Positions 7,775 through 15,776 of a stretch of 64,000 bases of DNA are shown here, in pieces. A program made the translations under genes and the position numbers. The stretch is from positions 4,108,001 through 4,172,000 of the forward strand of contig NZ_CP107532.1 in NCBI RefSeq assembly GCF_025813715.1. The letters run 5' to 3'. Under the pieces are notes generated by a model. That model did not search any database, was not told the origin of the DNA, and saw only the letters and a list, made by a program, of their open reading frames with translations. Each line of letters begins with the position of its first letter. Within the stretch, counting starts at the first letter, position 1. This DNA is from Methylobacterium sp. FF17. Lineage in GTDB: Bacteria; Pseudomonadota; Alphaproteobacteria; Rhizobiales; Beijerinckiaceae.

Positions 7775-9046
7775 TCAGGCCTTGATGGCGAAGGCCACGA
7801 CGAGGCCGGGCGGCATGTTCGGGTGGCCCTGGCCGCCGCCGGACGCGCTGATGCTCAGCGAGTGCGCGTGGTCGCCGACGCTGGCGATGCCATGAGCATG
7901 CTGGCCATCCGGCGAGATCGCGTGCGTGTGCGCGTCGGCTTGGCCGGTGGTGAAGCTGTGCTGGTGGTTCGGGGCAGCGTTGATCGTGAGGCTGTGTCCG
8001 TGCGCGCCGTTGGAATCCGTGATGCCGGTGGTGTTCGTGGCGGCTGCGTCGCCCGCGTTCAGGGCGTTGACCGCCCCGGAGCCACCATCCGTGCGATACG
8101 TGGCGCCGCGCAGGTATTGGACGCCGTGCGCGTGGGCGCCGGCACTATCCGTCGCGCCGCTGTGCGAGTGCCCACCGCCCCCGTCGGTCGTTCCGGAGTG
8201 CGTATGGCTTCCGGCCTGGCCTGTGCCACCGCCGTGGCTGTGCTGCCCGGACTGCCCCGTCGCGCCGCCGTGGTCGTGCCCGCCCGCGCTTCCGGTCGAG
8301 CCGTTGTGGCCGTGCGAGGCAAGCTGCGCCTCGGTCAGTGCCACGGTCTCGGTGCCGCCCGAGTTGCCCAGACCACCGCCGAGGCCGCCCGCGCCGGTCA
8401 GGCGGTTGGTCCCCCCGTCCGTTCCGAACGGGGCGCGCCCGCGCAGGTCGGGGACGCGGAACGTGTTGGCGTCAGGCAGGCCGTAGGTGCCGCCGATGAA
8501 GAAGAACAGGCTGGCGTAGGCTGACCGCGAGAGGGAGCGTCCATCGCAGGGCACCCATCCAGGCGGGATCGACCCTTCGGCACCGAACATGCCGATCGCG
8601 CCGGGGCGGCCGATGTGCGGCCAGACCACCGTGTAGACCAACAGGTTGGGCAGCCAGAGCAGATGGTACGGCACGCCCGATTGCAGGTCGCCGGGCCCGA
8701 GCTCGATGTTGCCCGGCCGCCGGATCGGCTTGTCGCCGGTGCCGTCCAGATTGAGGGTCGCCGGCCCTGTGTTCTCCCCGCCGGTCAACTGGATGGTGAC
8801 GGAGAAGGATTCCGAGAAGTCGGCAGGCGTGAAGACCTGGGCGGTGGCGGCCCGGACGGTTCCGGGGGCTGTGAGCGTCGCCGAGAGACCGCCTTCCGTG
8901 TCCGAGTGCCACCGCGCGAGCGCGGCCATCATTTCGCGAGACGAGTTGTTCACGGTGCCGGCGGGCTGTCCCTCGACCCAAAGAATGGGCGGGGCCGCCA
9001 CATCGTTCGACGCGGCGTCCGGCGAGAAGTGGATCAGGCCTGTCAT
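7775..9046 (-). CDS. Phage tail collar-domain protein with His-x-His repeats (423 aa)
   Basis: Tail adhesin. Residues about 150-205 form a tail-collar domain (PGAIGMFGAEGSIPPGWVPC ... YASLFFFIGGTYGLPD). The C-terminal half has a long series of HxH motifs (SHGHNG, GHDHGG, QHSHGG, SHTHSG, GHSHSG, AHAHGV, GHSL, QHSF, AHTHAI, HAHG, DHAHSL). In T4 gp37 and P2 gpV, such HxH clusters coordinate iron along a needle-like trimer tip. I infer a metal-stabilised needle here. It ends in PPGLVVAFAIKA, a common C-terminal form of this family. Confidence 0.88.
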   Translation of the reverse strand: MTGLIHFSPDAASNDVAAPPILWVEGQPAGTVNNSSREMMAALARWHSDTEGGLSATLTAPGTVRAATAQVFTPADFSESFSVTIQLTGGENTGPATLNLDGTGDKPIRRPGNIELGPGDLQSGVPYHLLWLPNLLVYTVVWPHIGRPGAIGMFGAEGSIPPGWVPCDGRSLSRSAYASLFFFIGGTYGLPDANTFRVPDLRGRAPFGTDGGTNRLTGAGGLGGGLGNSGGTETVALTEAQLASHGHNGSTGSAGGHDHGGATGQSGQHSHGGGTGQAGSHTHSGTTDGGGGHSHSGATDSAGAHAHGVQYLRGATYRTDGGSGAVNALNAGDAAATNTTGITDSNGAHGHSLTINAAPNHQHSFTTGQADAHTHAISPDGQHAHGIASVGDHAHSLSISASGGGQGHPNMPPGLVVAFAIKA

Positions 9047-9130
9047 GGCGTGCCTCGTGTCGCCGCGCAGGACTTCAGCCCCGATGACGCTGGAGCGTCC
9101 GGGTCGGATCGTGCGGGCCGGGGTCGGGGG

Positions 9131-9859
9131 TCAGCGGCGCGAGGGCAGCAGGGCGAAGAACTTGGCGGGGTCGAACGCCACCGGGCGCGGCGCGGGTGCC
9201 GGCGGCGCGGCGGGTAGAGCCATCGCCGGGGCCGCATCGGCCCCGGCCTGGGGTGCCGCTGCGCCCTGGGACGCGCTCAGCATCTTCAGGATCGCGCTGA
9301 CGTCCGGGCCGGTGTCGGGCTTCGCGGGCTCGGCCGGGACGGTCGGCGCCGGCGCGGCGCTGCCGACCGGGCCGGACAGGCTGAACGGCGCACGGGCACC
9401 GAGAGCGGATTCGCCCGGCATGACCGGGGTGAAGTCGCCACCGAGGAAGGCCGCTGCCTTCGCGCGGTGCCCGCCCATCTGCTGGCTCACCTTGTCGGCC
9501 ACCGTGCCGGGCGCGCCCCCGTTGCCCGCGTCCGAGGCGTTGTAGCGCCCGGGCCGCCCCGCGTTGATCGTCGAGTAGAGGTCGAGGATGCCCATGCCGG
9601 GCTTGAAGCCGCGATCCGTGAGGTAGCCCTCAACGGCGGGGAGTTGTTCCTCGAAGCTCTGGTCCTGGCGTGCGCCGTACTTCTGCTGCTCGGGGATACC
9701 GAACTGGATCAGCCCGATGTGCCGGTTGCCCGCGCCACCCCGTATGCTGGGATTGAAGGTGCCGCCCGTCTCGTAGGACATGACGGTCGCGTATTCGAGC
9801 GGATCGGCTCCGATGCGCTGCGCCGAGGCGATGAGCGCGTCGCGGCGGGCATCGGCCAT
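9131..9859 (-). CDS. Virion-associated lysozyme-like/lytic transglycosylase-like protein (242 aa)
   Basis: Residues 1-130 resemble phage tail-associated murein hydrolases: a helical start, the segment MSYETGGTFNPSIRGGAG with a candidate catalytic Glu, then HIGLIQFGIPEQQKYG, which matches the G-L-I-Q-F type active-site strand. Residues 150-240 are a low-complexity Pro/Ala tail. It would open the peptidoglycan during DNA entry. It lies upstream of the collar gene in the late operon. Enzyme activity is inferred from fold-level resemblance, not a complete catalytic signature. Confidence 0.65.
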   Translation of the reverse strand: MADARRDALIASAQRIGADPLEYATVMSYETGGTFNPSIRGGAGNRHIGLIQFGIPEQQKYGARQDQSFEEQLPAVEGYLTDRGFKPGMGILDLYSTINAGRPGRYNASDAGNGGAPGTVADKVSQQMGGHRAKAAAFLGGDFTPVMPGESALGARAPFSLSGPVGSAAPAPTVPAEPAKPDTGPDVSAILKMLSASQGAAAPQAGADAAPAMALPAAPPAPAPRPVAFDPAKFFALLPSRR

Positions 9860-9879
9860 GGCGGTCTCCTGGAACGCAA

Positions 9880-9904
9880 AAGGCCGCCCTTGCGGAGCGG
9901 CCTT
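9880..9904 (-). terminator. Hairpin terminator downstream of the small HTH gene
   Basis: Read leftward: 8-bp stem AAGGCCGC / GCGGCCTT with a 9-base loop, followed by TTG. The short T-run makes it weaker than the other two late-operon terminators. It would end the transcript of the HTH gene at 10,062 before the virion lysozyme gene. Confidence 0.5.
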
Positions 9905-9952
9905 GTGGGTCGAGCGCGCGAGGCGCCCGACGTTGGCTGTTTCGGGCGCTTT

Positions 9953-9967
9953 GCCCGTCGGGTCAAG
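9953..9967. repeat. Dispersed 15-bp motif, copy 1
   Basis: GCCCGTCGGGTCAAG. Copies or near-copies occur at 24,344, 25,666, 27,275 and 40,239, all in accessory gaps or at gene ends of the prophage. This copy sits in the gap between the virion lysozyme and the HTH gene. Confidence 0.6.
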
Positions 9968-10061
9968 TGCTGGTGTTCAGACGGCCGGCGGAGGCCTGCG
10001 AAACTTTCGCACCCGCAAGCTGGGAAAGTCCTAGACGGACCAGCGACCTCTTTCAGGATCT

Positions 10062-10289
10062 TCAATCTTCAGCGATCGGCTGCGCGAGCGCTCGAACAAA
10101 ATCCAGGCACGCCAAACGCTTCTCAGCGTCTTTGACTGCACAAAACAACTTTAGAAGCTCGAGCTCTTGAGAGATTTCAACGAGCTTCTCATTCGGCAGG
10201 TCAACATTCTTCTGGCGGAATGAAGACTCGTTTATTCCTAAGGCAGCCGCGATACGCTGAACAGTCGATTGTGTGCAACCGTCTCGCAT
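10062..10289 (-). CDS. Small helix-turn-helix protein (75 aa), putative regulator
   Basis: Residues 7-30 (QSTVQRIAAALGINESSFRQ) fit a helix-turn-helix; the rest is helical and acidic. An AAGGAG ribosome binding site lies 6 bases before the ATG. It is transcribed divergently from the PAS-domain gene at 10,505 across an AT-rich gap with inverted repeats, which suggests it controls itself and that gene. GC content here is lower than in the flanking structural genes, consistent with a transferred accessory pair. Confidence 0.65.
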   Translation of the reverse strand: MRDGCTQSTVQRIAAALGINESSFRQKNVDLPNEKLVEISQELELLKLFCAVKDAEKRLACLDFVRALAQPIAED

Positions 10290-10326
10290 TCTAGGCTCCT
10301 TGCGCGGAATTTTTCGCTCTCAGCAA

Positions 10327-10389
10327 CTGTGCGCGATCCGATATAACTATACGCACAGATTTTTTAATCCGTAGAAAACCGTATATCGG
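10327..10389. promoter_or_regulatory. Nested inverted repeats between divergent HTH and PAS genes
   Basis: Two perfect inverted repeats interlock: CTGTGCG (10327-10333) with CGCACAG (10352-10358), the latter followed by A and six T; and CCGATATA (10338-10345) with TATATCGG (10382-10389). The AT-rich stretch probably holds the promoters of both divergent genes. Operator function for the neighbouring HTH protein is an inference from position and symmetry. Confidence 0.5.
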
Positions 10390-10504
10390 CTCGCGACAGA
10401 ATTTCAGTCTCACAGAATCGTGACTGTGAAAATTCTAAGAAGTGTTGGCTTTTTTCGTTTGCCCATCCAGGATCTTGTAAAAAGATAATGTCCGGAGGGA
10501 ACGT

Positions 10505-11059
10505 ATGACGTTAGTTAGAGAGGTAATTCCCGCCTTAAAGGCAGCGGGCTTCGTTGGTATTTGGAATACTAACGCGGTCGCGGGCCGGACGATCCTTGAT
10601 GACGGCGCAGCAGAACTCTTAGCTGGCAACGTAAGCCTCGCGGGCCAACCTATTCCGCTCGAGGCGGCTCTCGGAGCGACACATCCCGACGATCGTGCCT
10701 GGCTTTTCGAACGTGTCCGCCGGGTACGCCAAACGGGCGGGCCTTTCTCAGCTGAATTCCGAGTAATCAATTCGGCCGGTGATGTTCGTTGGGTCCTTAA
10801 TCGCGGCGTGCTCAAGCACGACAGCACGGGTACAATGCACGGCTTGGGAGCCTACATAGACACCACTGATAGCCACCGGCCACCCTTCGTTTCAGCCGCG
10901 TCTCTCCATGGGGGTATGGATGACCCGCTGGAGGCTGCTGCCGATCACTGCCTCAGGGCTCACGCTGAGCTTAAGACGGTTGGGGACACTTATCTGCGCC
11001 TTCGGGCTGAGATGCTGCTAACGGGTATCGGACAGGCTCTGGCACGGCGTGGAAATTAG
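10505..11059 (+). CDS. Stand-alone PAS-domain protein (184 aa)
   Basis: Sensor-type protein with a single PAS fold of the PAS_3 kind: HPDDRAWLFERVRRVRQTGG (about residues 59-78), EFRVINSAGDVRWVLNRG and the closing strand GTMHGLGAYIDTTD (about 110-123). No kinase, cyclase, GGDEF or DNA-binding domain follows; the C-terminal 50 residues are helical (DHCLRAHAELKTVGDTYLRL). A GGAGGGA ribosome binding site precedes the ATG. It runs against the leftward late genes and looks like lysogeny cargo. It may signal by binding a host PAS-domain kinase. Confidence 0.8.
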   Translation: MTLVREVIPALKAAGFVGIWNTNAVAGRTILDDGAAELLAGNVSLAGQPIPLEAALGATHPDDRAWLFERVRRVRQTGGPFSAEFRVINSAGDVRWVLNRGVLKHDSTGTMHGLGAYIDTTDSHRPPFVSAASLHGGMDDPLEAAADHCLRAHAELKTVGDTYLRLRAEMLLTGIGQALARRGN

Positions 11060-11140
11060 CCGAAACCATGGGGAAGTTTCGCACCCCAGGCCTGAAACTT
11101 TCCGGAGCGCGGTAGCTTTCAGCTTGGTCGTAAACCGTAG

Positions 11141-11380
11141 TTATCTAATCAGCCATAAGCCAACGAATGTCATAGCAGCCGAGTAAACGGGATGACCATC
11201 CTCATCCGTAACTAGGACCGTTATAACTTGACGCTCGCCATCGTTGGGTATCTCGCGCATCGCAATCTGTGGGATCAGCCGCTTCGCCTGCTTCGCGGCG
11301 GTTTGAATGTCAGCGAGATCCACACCGTCATCGTCGCGATCGTGGTGAAGGCCATGAATGTCGAAGAAATAGCGGGGCAT
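11141..11380 (-). CDS. DUF6894-type small protein (79 aa)
   Basis: It begins MPRYFFDIHGL and contains the acidic DRDDDGVDLADIQTA motif, then a strand-rich C-terminal half (VITVLVTDEDGHPVYSAAMTF), the usual pattern of this very common Rhizobiales/Methylobacterium family of unknown function. I chose the ATG at 11378-11380; the upstream extension does not fit the family. A paralogue lies at 42,804. Confidence 0.75.
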   Translation of the reverse strand: MPRYFFDIHGLHHDRDDDGVDLADIQTAAKQAKRLIPQIAMREIPNDGERQVITVLVTDEDGHPVYSAAMTFVGLWLIR

Positions 11381-11577
11381 CGGTACTTTGTCCGCAGCAG
11401 GCGTGAGCTTCAAAATCTCACAGGCGCGGAGGGCCCAGGAATGGCCGCGATCCCGAAGAAGTAGGGCGACGACCACTTCTCAACAGTCCGAAAACGTACA
11501 TTTCTGCGATCTTCGCTGTCCCGTCCGTATTGCCGCGCCGCTATTCCGCGACGGCCGCCGCGTGGTAGCGTGTGGGC

Positions 11578-11709
11578 ATGCGCTACTTGTTCATCGTCTT
11601 CATCGCCGTCATCGCAGTTCTGGCGGCGGGCATCCTGTTTTCCTTCGTCCGCACCGGGGGAACGCAGAACACCGGTACATCCCCGCCGCCTGGTGCCGCT
11701 GGTCGCTGA
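11578..11709 (+). CDS. Tiny single-pass membrane protein (43 aa)
   Basis: It begins MRYLFIVFIAVIAVLAAGIL and has one membrane segment with a short Gly/Pro-rich tail. The stop codon overlaps the next ATG (TGATG), which supports that both are translated. It is the first of five tiny membrane genes in a row on the plus strand, in an island between the internal virion gene and the tail genes. No family recognised. Confidence 0.55.
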   Translation: MRYLFIVFIAVIAVLAAGILFSFVRTGGTQNTGTSPPPGAAGR

Positions 11710-11927
11710 TGCCTCGCTGGCTCTTCCTGCTCGTCTCAGCAGTCATCGGCCTGGCTATCGCTGGAAGTGCGCTGATCATCCTACGGGAGCCCCCTTCCGA
11801 CGAGCAGCCGACAACCGCGAGCGACCGTACGCCGTCGCCTCATCCCTGCGAGCCGCAGAACACCGTTGGCAAGGTCACGCTGCCAGACTGCCCGAACCCG
11901 CAGTTTCCCACGCCTCGGACGCCCTGA
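11709..11927 (+). CDS. Small membrane-anchored protein with Pro/Thr-rich tail (72 aa)
   Basis: It begins MPRWLFLLVSAVIGLAIAGS and has one membrane anchor followed by a hydrophilic, Pro/Ser/Thr-rich tail with two cysteines (HPCEPQN and LPDCPNPQ), which may form a disulfide outside the membrane. It is coupled to the preceding gene by TGATG. Anchor and tail resemble the general design of phage surface-exposed accessory proteins; the function is unknown. Confidence 0.6.
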   Translation: MPRWLFLLVSAVIGLAIAGSALIILREPPSDEQPTTASDRTPSPHPCEPQNTVGKVTLPDCPNPQFPTPRTP

Positions 11928-11957
11928 CCCCGTCATCCCGTCCGTAAACGAGGCCCG

Positions 11958-12212
11958 ATGAGCGACAGTGCCGACCTGAAAACGAAGCTCGTCGCGAACG
12001 AGCGCGCGAAGCTCAGCGCGACCTACCTGAACGGTCTGGCCGTGGCGGTCTTCGCGGTGGGTGGCCTAGCCCCCGTGTTCTCAACCTCGTTCTCCTCCGC
12101 GCCGCTCGGCGTCCCGCTCTGGGTCGTCACCTGGAGCGCCTCCATTTGCTGGATCGTCAGTGTCGTCCTACATCTGGTGGCGAGGCGCTTTCTCAGGGAG
12201 CTTGAGCCGTGA
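11958..12212 (+). CDS. Small two-pass membrane protein (84 aa)
   Basis: A charged helical N-terminus (SADLKTKLVANERAKLSA) is followed by two membrane segments (YLNGLAVAVFAVGGLAPVF and LWVVTWSASICWIVSVVLHL) and a basic end (ARRFLREL). An N-terminal amphipathic helix with a two-helix hairpin is seen in small phage exclusion and holin-like proteins, but no family is recognised. Its stop overlaps the next gene's GTG (GTGA). Confidence 0.6.
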   Translation: MSDSADLKTKLVANERAKLSATYLNGLAVAVFAVGGLAPVFSTSFSSAPLGVPLWVVTWSASICWIVSVVLHLVARRFLRELEP

Positions 12213-12304
12213 CCGCATTCCAGATTTTCAGCCTGTTCGGCATGCCCCTGGCCGCTCTGACGATCGCCGGCGGGCTCCTGTGGTTCACCCGCCGCGCACA
12301 CTGA
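12209..12304 (+). CDS. Tiny single-pass membrane peptide (31 aa)
   Basis: The GTG start overlaps the previous stop by 4 bp. The peptide VTAFQIFSLFGMPLAALTIA is almost entirely one membrane helix and ends WFTRRAH, with positive charges at the inner end. Evidence for it being real is the overlap and the matching style of its neighbours. Confidence 0.45.
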   Translation: MTAFQIFSLFGMPLAALTIAGGLLWFTRRAH

Positions 12305-12326
12305 CCAGATTACTCGGCCGAGTAAC

Positions 12327-12560
12327 ATGCGCCGCTTGCCCATCGTCATCCTGACCTGGACGCTTTTCGCCGCCGTCATGCTGGCGATCGGCTGGGTCTT
12401 GAAGCAGGTCGTGCCACCGTTCAGCGCTTGGCTCGGCAACGAGCTCGGACAGGGCGTATCTACCCTTCTGGTGGTCGGCACCATTGTCGTGTGCGGCGGA
12501 TTTCTACTCTGGCTGCCGCGGCGGTCAGCCAGACGCAACAATCTACCGACGCGACGCTGA
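12327..12560 (+). CDS. Small two-pass membrane protein (77 aa), overlaps the virion gene tail-to-tail
   Basis: Two membrane segments (IVILTWTLFAAVMLAIGWVL and VSTLLVVGTIVVCGGFLLWL) and a basic C-terminus (RRSARRNNLPTRR). It is the last of five small plus-strand membrane genes and overlaps the 3' end of the leftward 1,077-residue virion gene by 18 bp. The overlap means island transcription runs into the late operon from the opposite side. Confidence 0.6.
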   Translation: MRRLPIVILTWTLFAAVMLAIGWVLKQVVPPFSAWLGNELGQGVSTLLVVGTIVVCGGFLLWLPRRSARRNNLPTRR

Positions 12561-15500
12561 TGCGTCTCGAACTGGCGACGCTCCACCGTTCGCAAGGGTC
12601 AGCAACCGGCGCGTGAACGCCTCGGCGTTCTTGCTACCGGTGGGCGACTTCGCCAGGGCGCGCAGGTCCGGCAGCGCGCGCGGATCGGTCAGCATGCGGG
12701 CGATGGCCTCGCTGTTCCCCATCATCCGAGCTTGCAGCATGGCGTTGCCGACGCCGCGTTTCAGGCCGACCAGCGCCCCGCCGACGGCGCCGGTCGCCCC
12801 ACCCACGCCCGCACCCGCTGCCGCGCCGGTGACGACATCGGCCACGGCCTGTCCGACCGGAGTCTTCCCGCTCTTGAGCTGGGTCTGAATCGCCTGGTTG
12901 AAGGCGGTGTCCGAGCCCTTGTTCGGCCGGTAGCCCGTCGCTTCGAGGGTGGTCAGGAAGGTGTCCATCCCCTGCCAGATCGTCTCGCCCTCGGGCAGGG
13001 CGCGGATCGTGGCCTCAAGGTTGTGCCGCTGCTGCGTGTTGCCACGAACCGCCGAGGCGAAGCCGGCGCCGCCATACTGCGAGGCCACGCCCTTCGACTG
13101 CTGGGTCGCTTCGTTGAAGACGGATTCCAGATGGATGCGAGCCAGATCGCGCGCGGCAGAGGGACGGTTCTTCACCAGCGCGCCCATGGCGGCGGCAACC
13201 TCGCCCTGACTGCCGGGCTTCGGACTCGATGTGAAGACGGCACGGATCGCGGCGTCCACGTCCGGACGGTCAGCGATGCGCCCGAGCGGGGAGGCCTCCA
13301 CCCGCGCCATCGCATCGCGAGCCCGCACCACGCCCTCGAGGCGATGGTAGACCTCGGGCATCTGCTCGAGCACGTCGGCCTGATCGCGCAACGCCTCGCT
13401 GAGCCGGTTCGCATCGACGTTGCCGCGTGCGTCGGTCGCTCCATCCAGGATCTTGGTGGCGACGCGGCCCTCGTAGGCCTGCCGCGCGGCCGGCGGTGCG
13501 TTCGCCAGGAACTCGCGCGTCGCGGAGGCGCCCTGCAGGTTCGTCGGCACCTGCTCCGTCGGCGTGGCCATGCGGCCCGTGTTCGGATCCTGCCTCACCA
13601 CGCGGCCGAGCGGCGTGTTAACTTCAAAGGGCTCCAGCGGGCGCGAGTTCGTGGCGAAGTTGGCGTCGGCCGTCGCCACCTCGGGCACGCCCTTCATCTG
13701 CCCGTCGAGCGCGGAGCGCGCCGCCTGGAGGTCGCGCACCTTCGTGCCGTCGCCATCCTTCACGGCCAGGCGGATGCTGTTGTCGAGCCTTTCGCGCGCG
13801 TGCAGGAGGCCTTCCACGCTGAGATCGGTCTGCCCGTCCGGCCCGAACAGGTCGCGGCGCGCCTGCACCAGGGCACCCCGGACATCGCCCTTGGCCGAGC
13901 GCAGATGCGTGTCGATCGTGTCGAGAGCAGCCTGAGGGTTCACCTGCCCGAACCGCACGTCGGGGACCTCTTCCCGAATCGTGGTCGACTTCACGTAGGG
14001 GTCGAGCGGCCCCTTCATGGCGCCGACCGTGCGCTCGTAGGCGTCGAGCGGGTCGACGTGTTCGCCCCGCATCAGGGCGCCGACCGCCCGCTCGCGGATG
14101 TCCGGGTGCACGCCCTGCGGATCAACGCCGGCTCGGGTCAGGTCCTCGTCGAGGCGGGATTCGGCGAGGGACCGCGCGTGCGCATACTCGTCGGCCTGCT
14201 GCCCGGCGCCGGCCCGGCCCTTGGCGCGGCCCGCGCTGTCGACCGGGTAGGAGGGGAACCCACGCTGCTCGTTCTGGAGCTTGCGCAGCAGCTCGGGCCC
14301 GATGTCCCGCGCCATGCCGCCATCGGCGTCCGGACGGAAGTAGCCCTCCTCGATCAGGCGCTCGCGCCAGAAGCTGTCGAGGCTCTTGCCGTCCGGACGG
14401 GCGACCTTGCCGACGCCCGGCACCAGGAAGCGGTGGAGGTCCGTTGCAGCCGCATCGCCATCGAGAGCGAGGCCGCCGTTCCGAGCGATGAAGCGGGCAA
14501 GGCTTTCGGGGCCCGGCTCGGCCGCGACGGAGCCCGGGCGCTCAAACGCTTCGACGGGGCGCGGCGCTTCGGCTCCGAACTGCGGCCGTGCGTAGGCCGG
14601 TTGCGTGACGACGGGCTCGCCAGGGCGCTCCACCGTGATGGTGCGCTCGACGCCGACGTTCTCGGGTGCGGCCCGCGCTGCGGCGTAATCCGCATCGGCC
14701 TGCGTCTTCCGGGCGGCCTCACGCGCATCGGCGACGCGACGCATCTCGGGCTGGATCACCTGCCCGGCCGCGTCGTCGGTGACGCGCGGGCCCACCGCCG
14801 CGCGCGCCTGGGTCAGGGCCATGCCCTCTGACGTCTGGGCGACGCCCGCGCGGGCCGCAGCCTGCAGGTCGATCCCGAGCCCCGAGGGCGCGAGGTTCAG
14901 CGGGGCAATCTGCTCGAACGCCGAGCGGGCCACGTTATCGATCGCCGCCGGGCGCGCCGCATAGACCTCGTTCATGAGGCGTCCGCCCTCGCCGCCAGAA
15001 TTGGCGACAACGCGGGCGAGCTGGGACAGGCGCGTGGCCTGACCACCGGTCGCTGCGTTCACGGCCTCATCGACGGTCAGGTCGACGCCGCCTCCGGGCA
15101 GGGCCCGGCCCTGTTCGAGGAGCTGCTGAGCCGCGGCGAGATCCTTCTCCGGGATGCCCTGGAGCGCCTCGCGCATGACGGCCTGCCCCGGCTCGCCGCC
15201 GCGGACTGCGCTCACCACCTTGCCGATGGCACGCCCGGCTGCCGGGCCGGCAGCACCAAGCCCACCGCCGATGAGCGTGCCGTTCCGCACCGCCTCAAGG
15301 TCGCCAGAGCTTCGCACCGCCGCATCCGCTCCGCCCAGAGCCGCCCCAGAAAGCAGCGCCGCTCCCGACCGTACCGCAAGGCCTCCAGCGCCCGCGCCGA
15401 AGGCCGCAGGGGCCGCCATGACCATCGGAATCGTGCCAACGACACCGCCAGCGATCTCGCCGCCGGTCGTGGCCCAGGAGTGCTCGGCGTTCATCCGCAT

Positions 15501-15776
15501 GCCGTAGTCCTGCGCCTTCGCCGTCTCGTCGGAGTAGCGGCTGTCGTTCGTCAGGCTGCGTACGGCCGCGTCGGCCTTGTCGATTCCTCCCAGGACGTAG
15601 GGGCCCACCACAGGCAGACCGTTGACGATGCCGCGTGCGAATGCGTTGGCCGCTTGGCCCTCCCGGGAACCAGCCTCTGGGGCGAAGGGGTCGTGATCCA
15701 CCGGCACCAGGCGCGGCGCACCAGCGGGTGCCGCCGCGTCGGCGAAGGGATCGTGATCGACCGGGACGAGCTTCAT
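12543..15776 (-). CDS. Very large phage internal/ejection-type virion protein (1,077 aa)
   Basis: The protein begins with two direct copies of LVPVDHDPF separated by 14 residues (residues 3-31). A Gly/Ala-rich hydrophobic stretch follows (about 100-170, VVGTIPMVMAAPAAFGAGAG), then long charged helical regions. Size, membrane-active Gly/Ala stretch and position next to two other large Ala-rich proteins fit internal virion proteins that podoviruses eject with their DNA. No enzymatic domain recognised. The ATG at 15774-15776 overlaps the upstream stop (TGATG). Confidence 0.7.
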   Translation of the reverse strand: MKLVPVDHDPFADAAAPAGAPRLVPVDHDPFAPEAGSREGQAANAFARGIVNGLPVVGPYVLGGIDKADAAVRSLTNDSRYSDETAKAQDYGMRMNAEHSWATTGGEIAGGVVGTIPMVMAAPAAFGAGAGGLAVRSGAALLSGAALGGADAAVRSSGDLEAVRNGTLIGGGLGAAGPAAGRAIGKVVSAVRGGEPGQAVMREALQGIPEKDLAAAQQLLEQGRALPGGGVDLTVDEAVNAATGGQATRLSQLARVVANSGGEGGRLMNEVYAARPAAIDNVARSAFEQIAPLNLAPSGLGIDLQAAARAGVAQTSEGMALTQARAAVGPRVTDDAAGQVIQPEMRRVADAREAARKTQADADYAAARAAPENVGVERTITVERPGEPVVTQPAYARPQFGAEAPRPVEAFERPGSVAAEPGPESLARFIARNGGLALDGDAAATDLHRFLVPGVGKVARPDGKSLDSFWRERLIEEGYFRPDADGGMARDIGPELLRKLQNEQRGFPSYPVDSAGRAKGRAGAGQQADEYAHARSLAESRLDEDLTRAGVDPQGVHPDIRERAVGALMRGEHVDPLDAYERTVGAMKGPLDPYVKSTTIREEVPDVRFGQVNPQAALDTIDTHLRSAKGDVRGALVQARRDLFGPDGQTDLSVEGLLHARERLDNSIRLAVKDGDGTKVRDLQAARSALDGQMKGVPEVATADANFATNSRPLEPFEVNTPLGRVVRQDPNTGRMATPTEQVPTNLQGASATREFLANAPPAARQAYEGRVATKILDGATDARGNVDANRLSEALRDQADVLEQMPEVYHRLEGVVRARDAMARVEASPLGRIADRPDVDAAIRAVFTSSPKPGSQGEVAAAMGALVKNRPSAARDLARIHLESVFNEATQQSKGVASQYGGAGFASAVRGNTQQRHNLEATIRALPEGETIWQGMDTFLTTLEATGYRPNKGSDTAFNQAIQTQLKSGKTPVGQAVADVVTGAAAGAGVGGATGAVGGALVGLKRGVGNAMLQARMMGNSEAIARMLTDPRALPDLRALAKSPTGSKNAEAFTRRLLTLANGGASPVRDASASRR

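Noticed and set aside
12732..14831. 699-codon plus-strand frame
   Set aside because: Lies wholly inside the leftward 1,077-residue virion gene and reads as its reverse-strand shadow.
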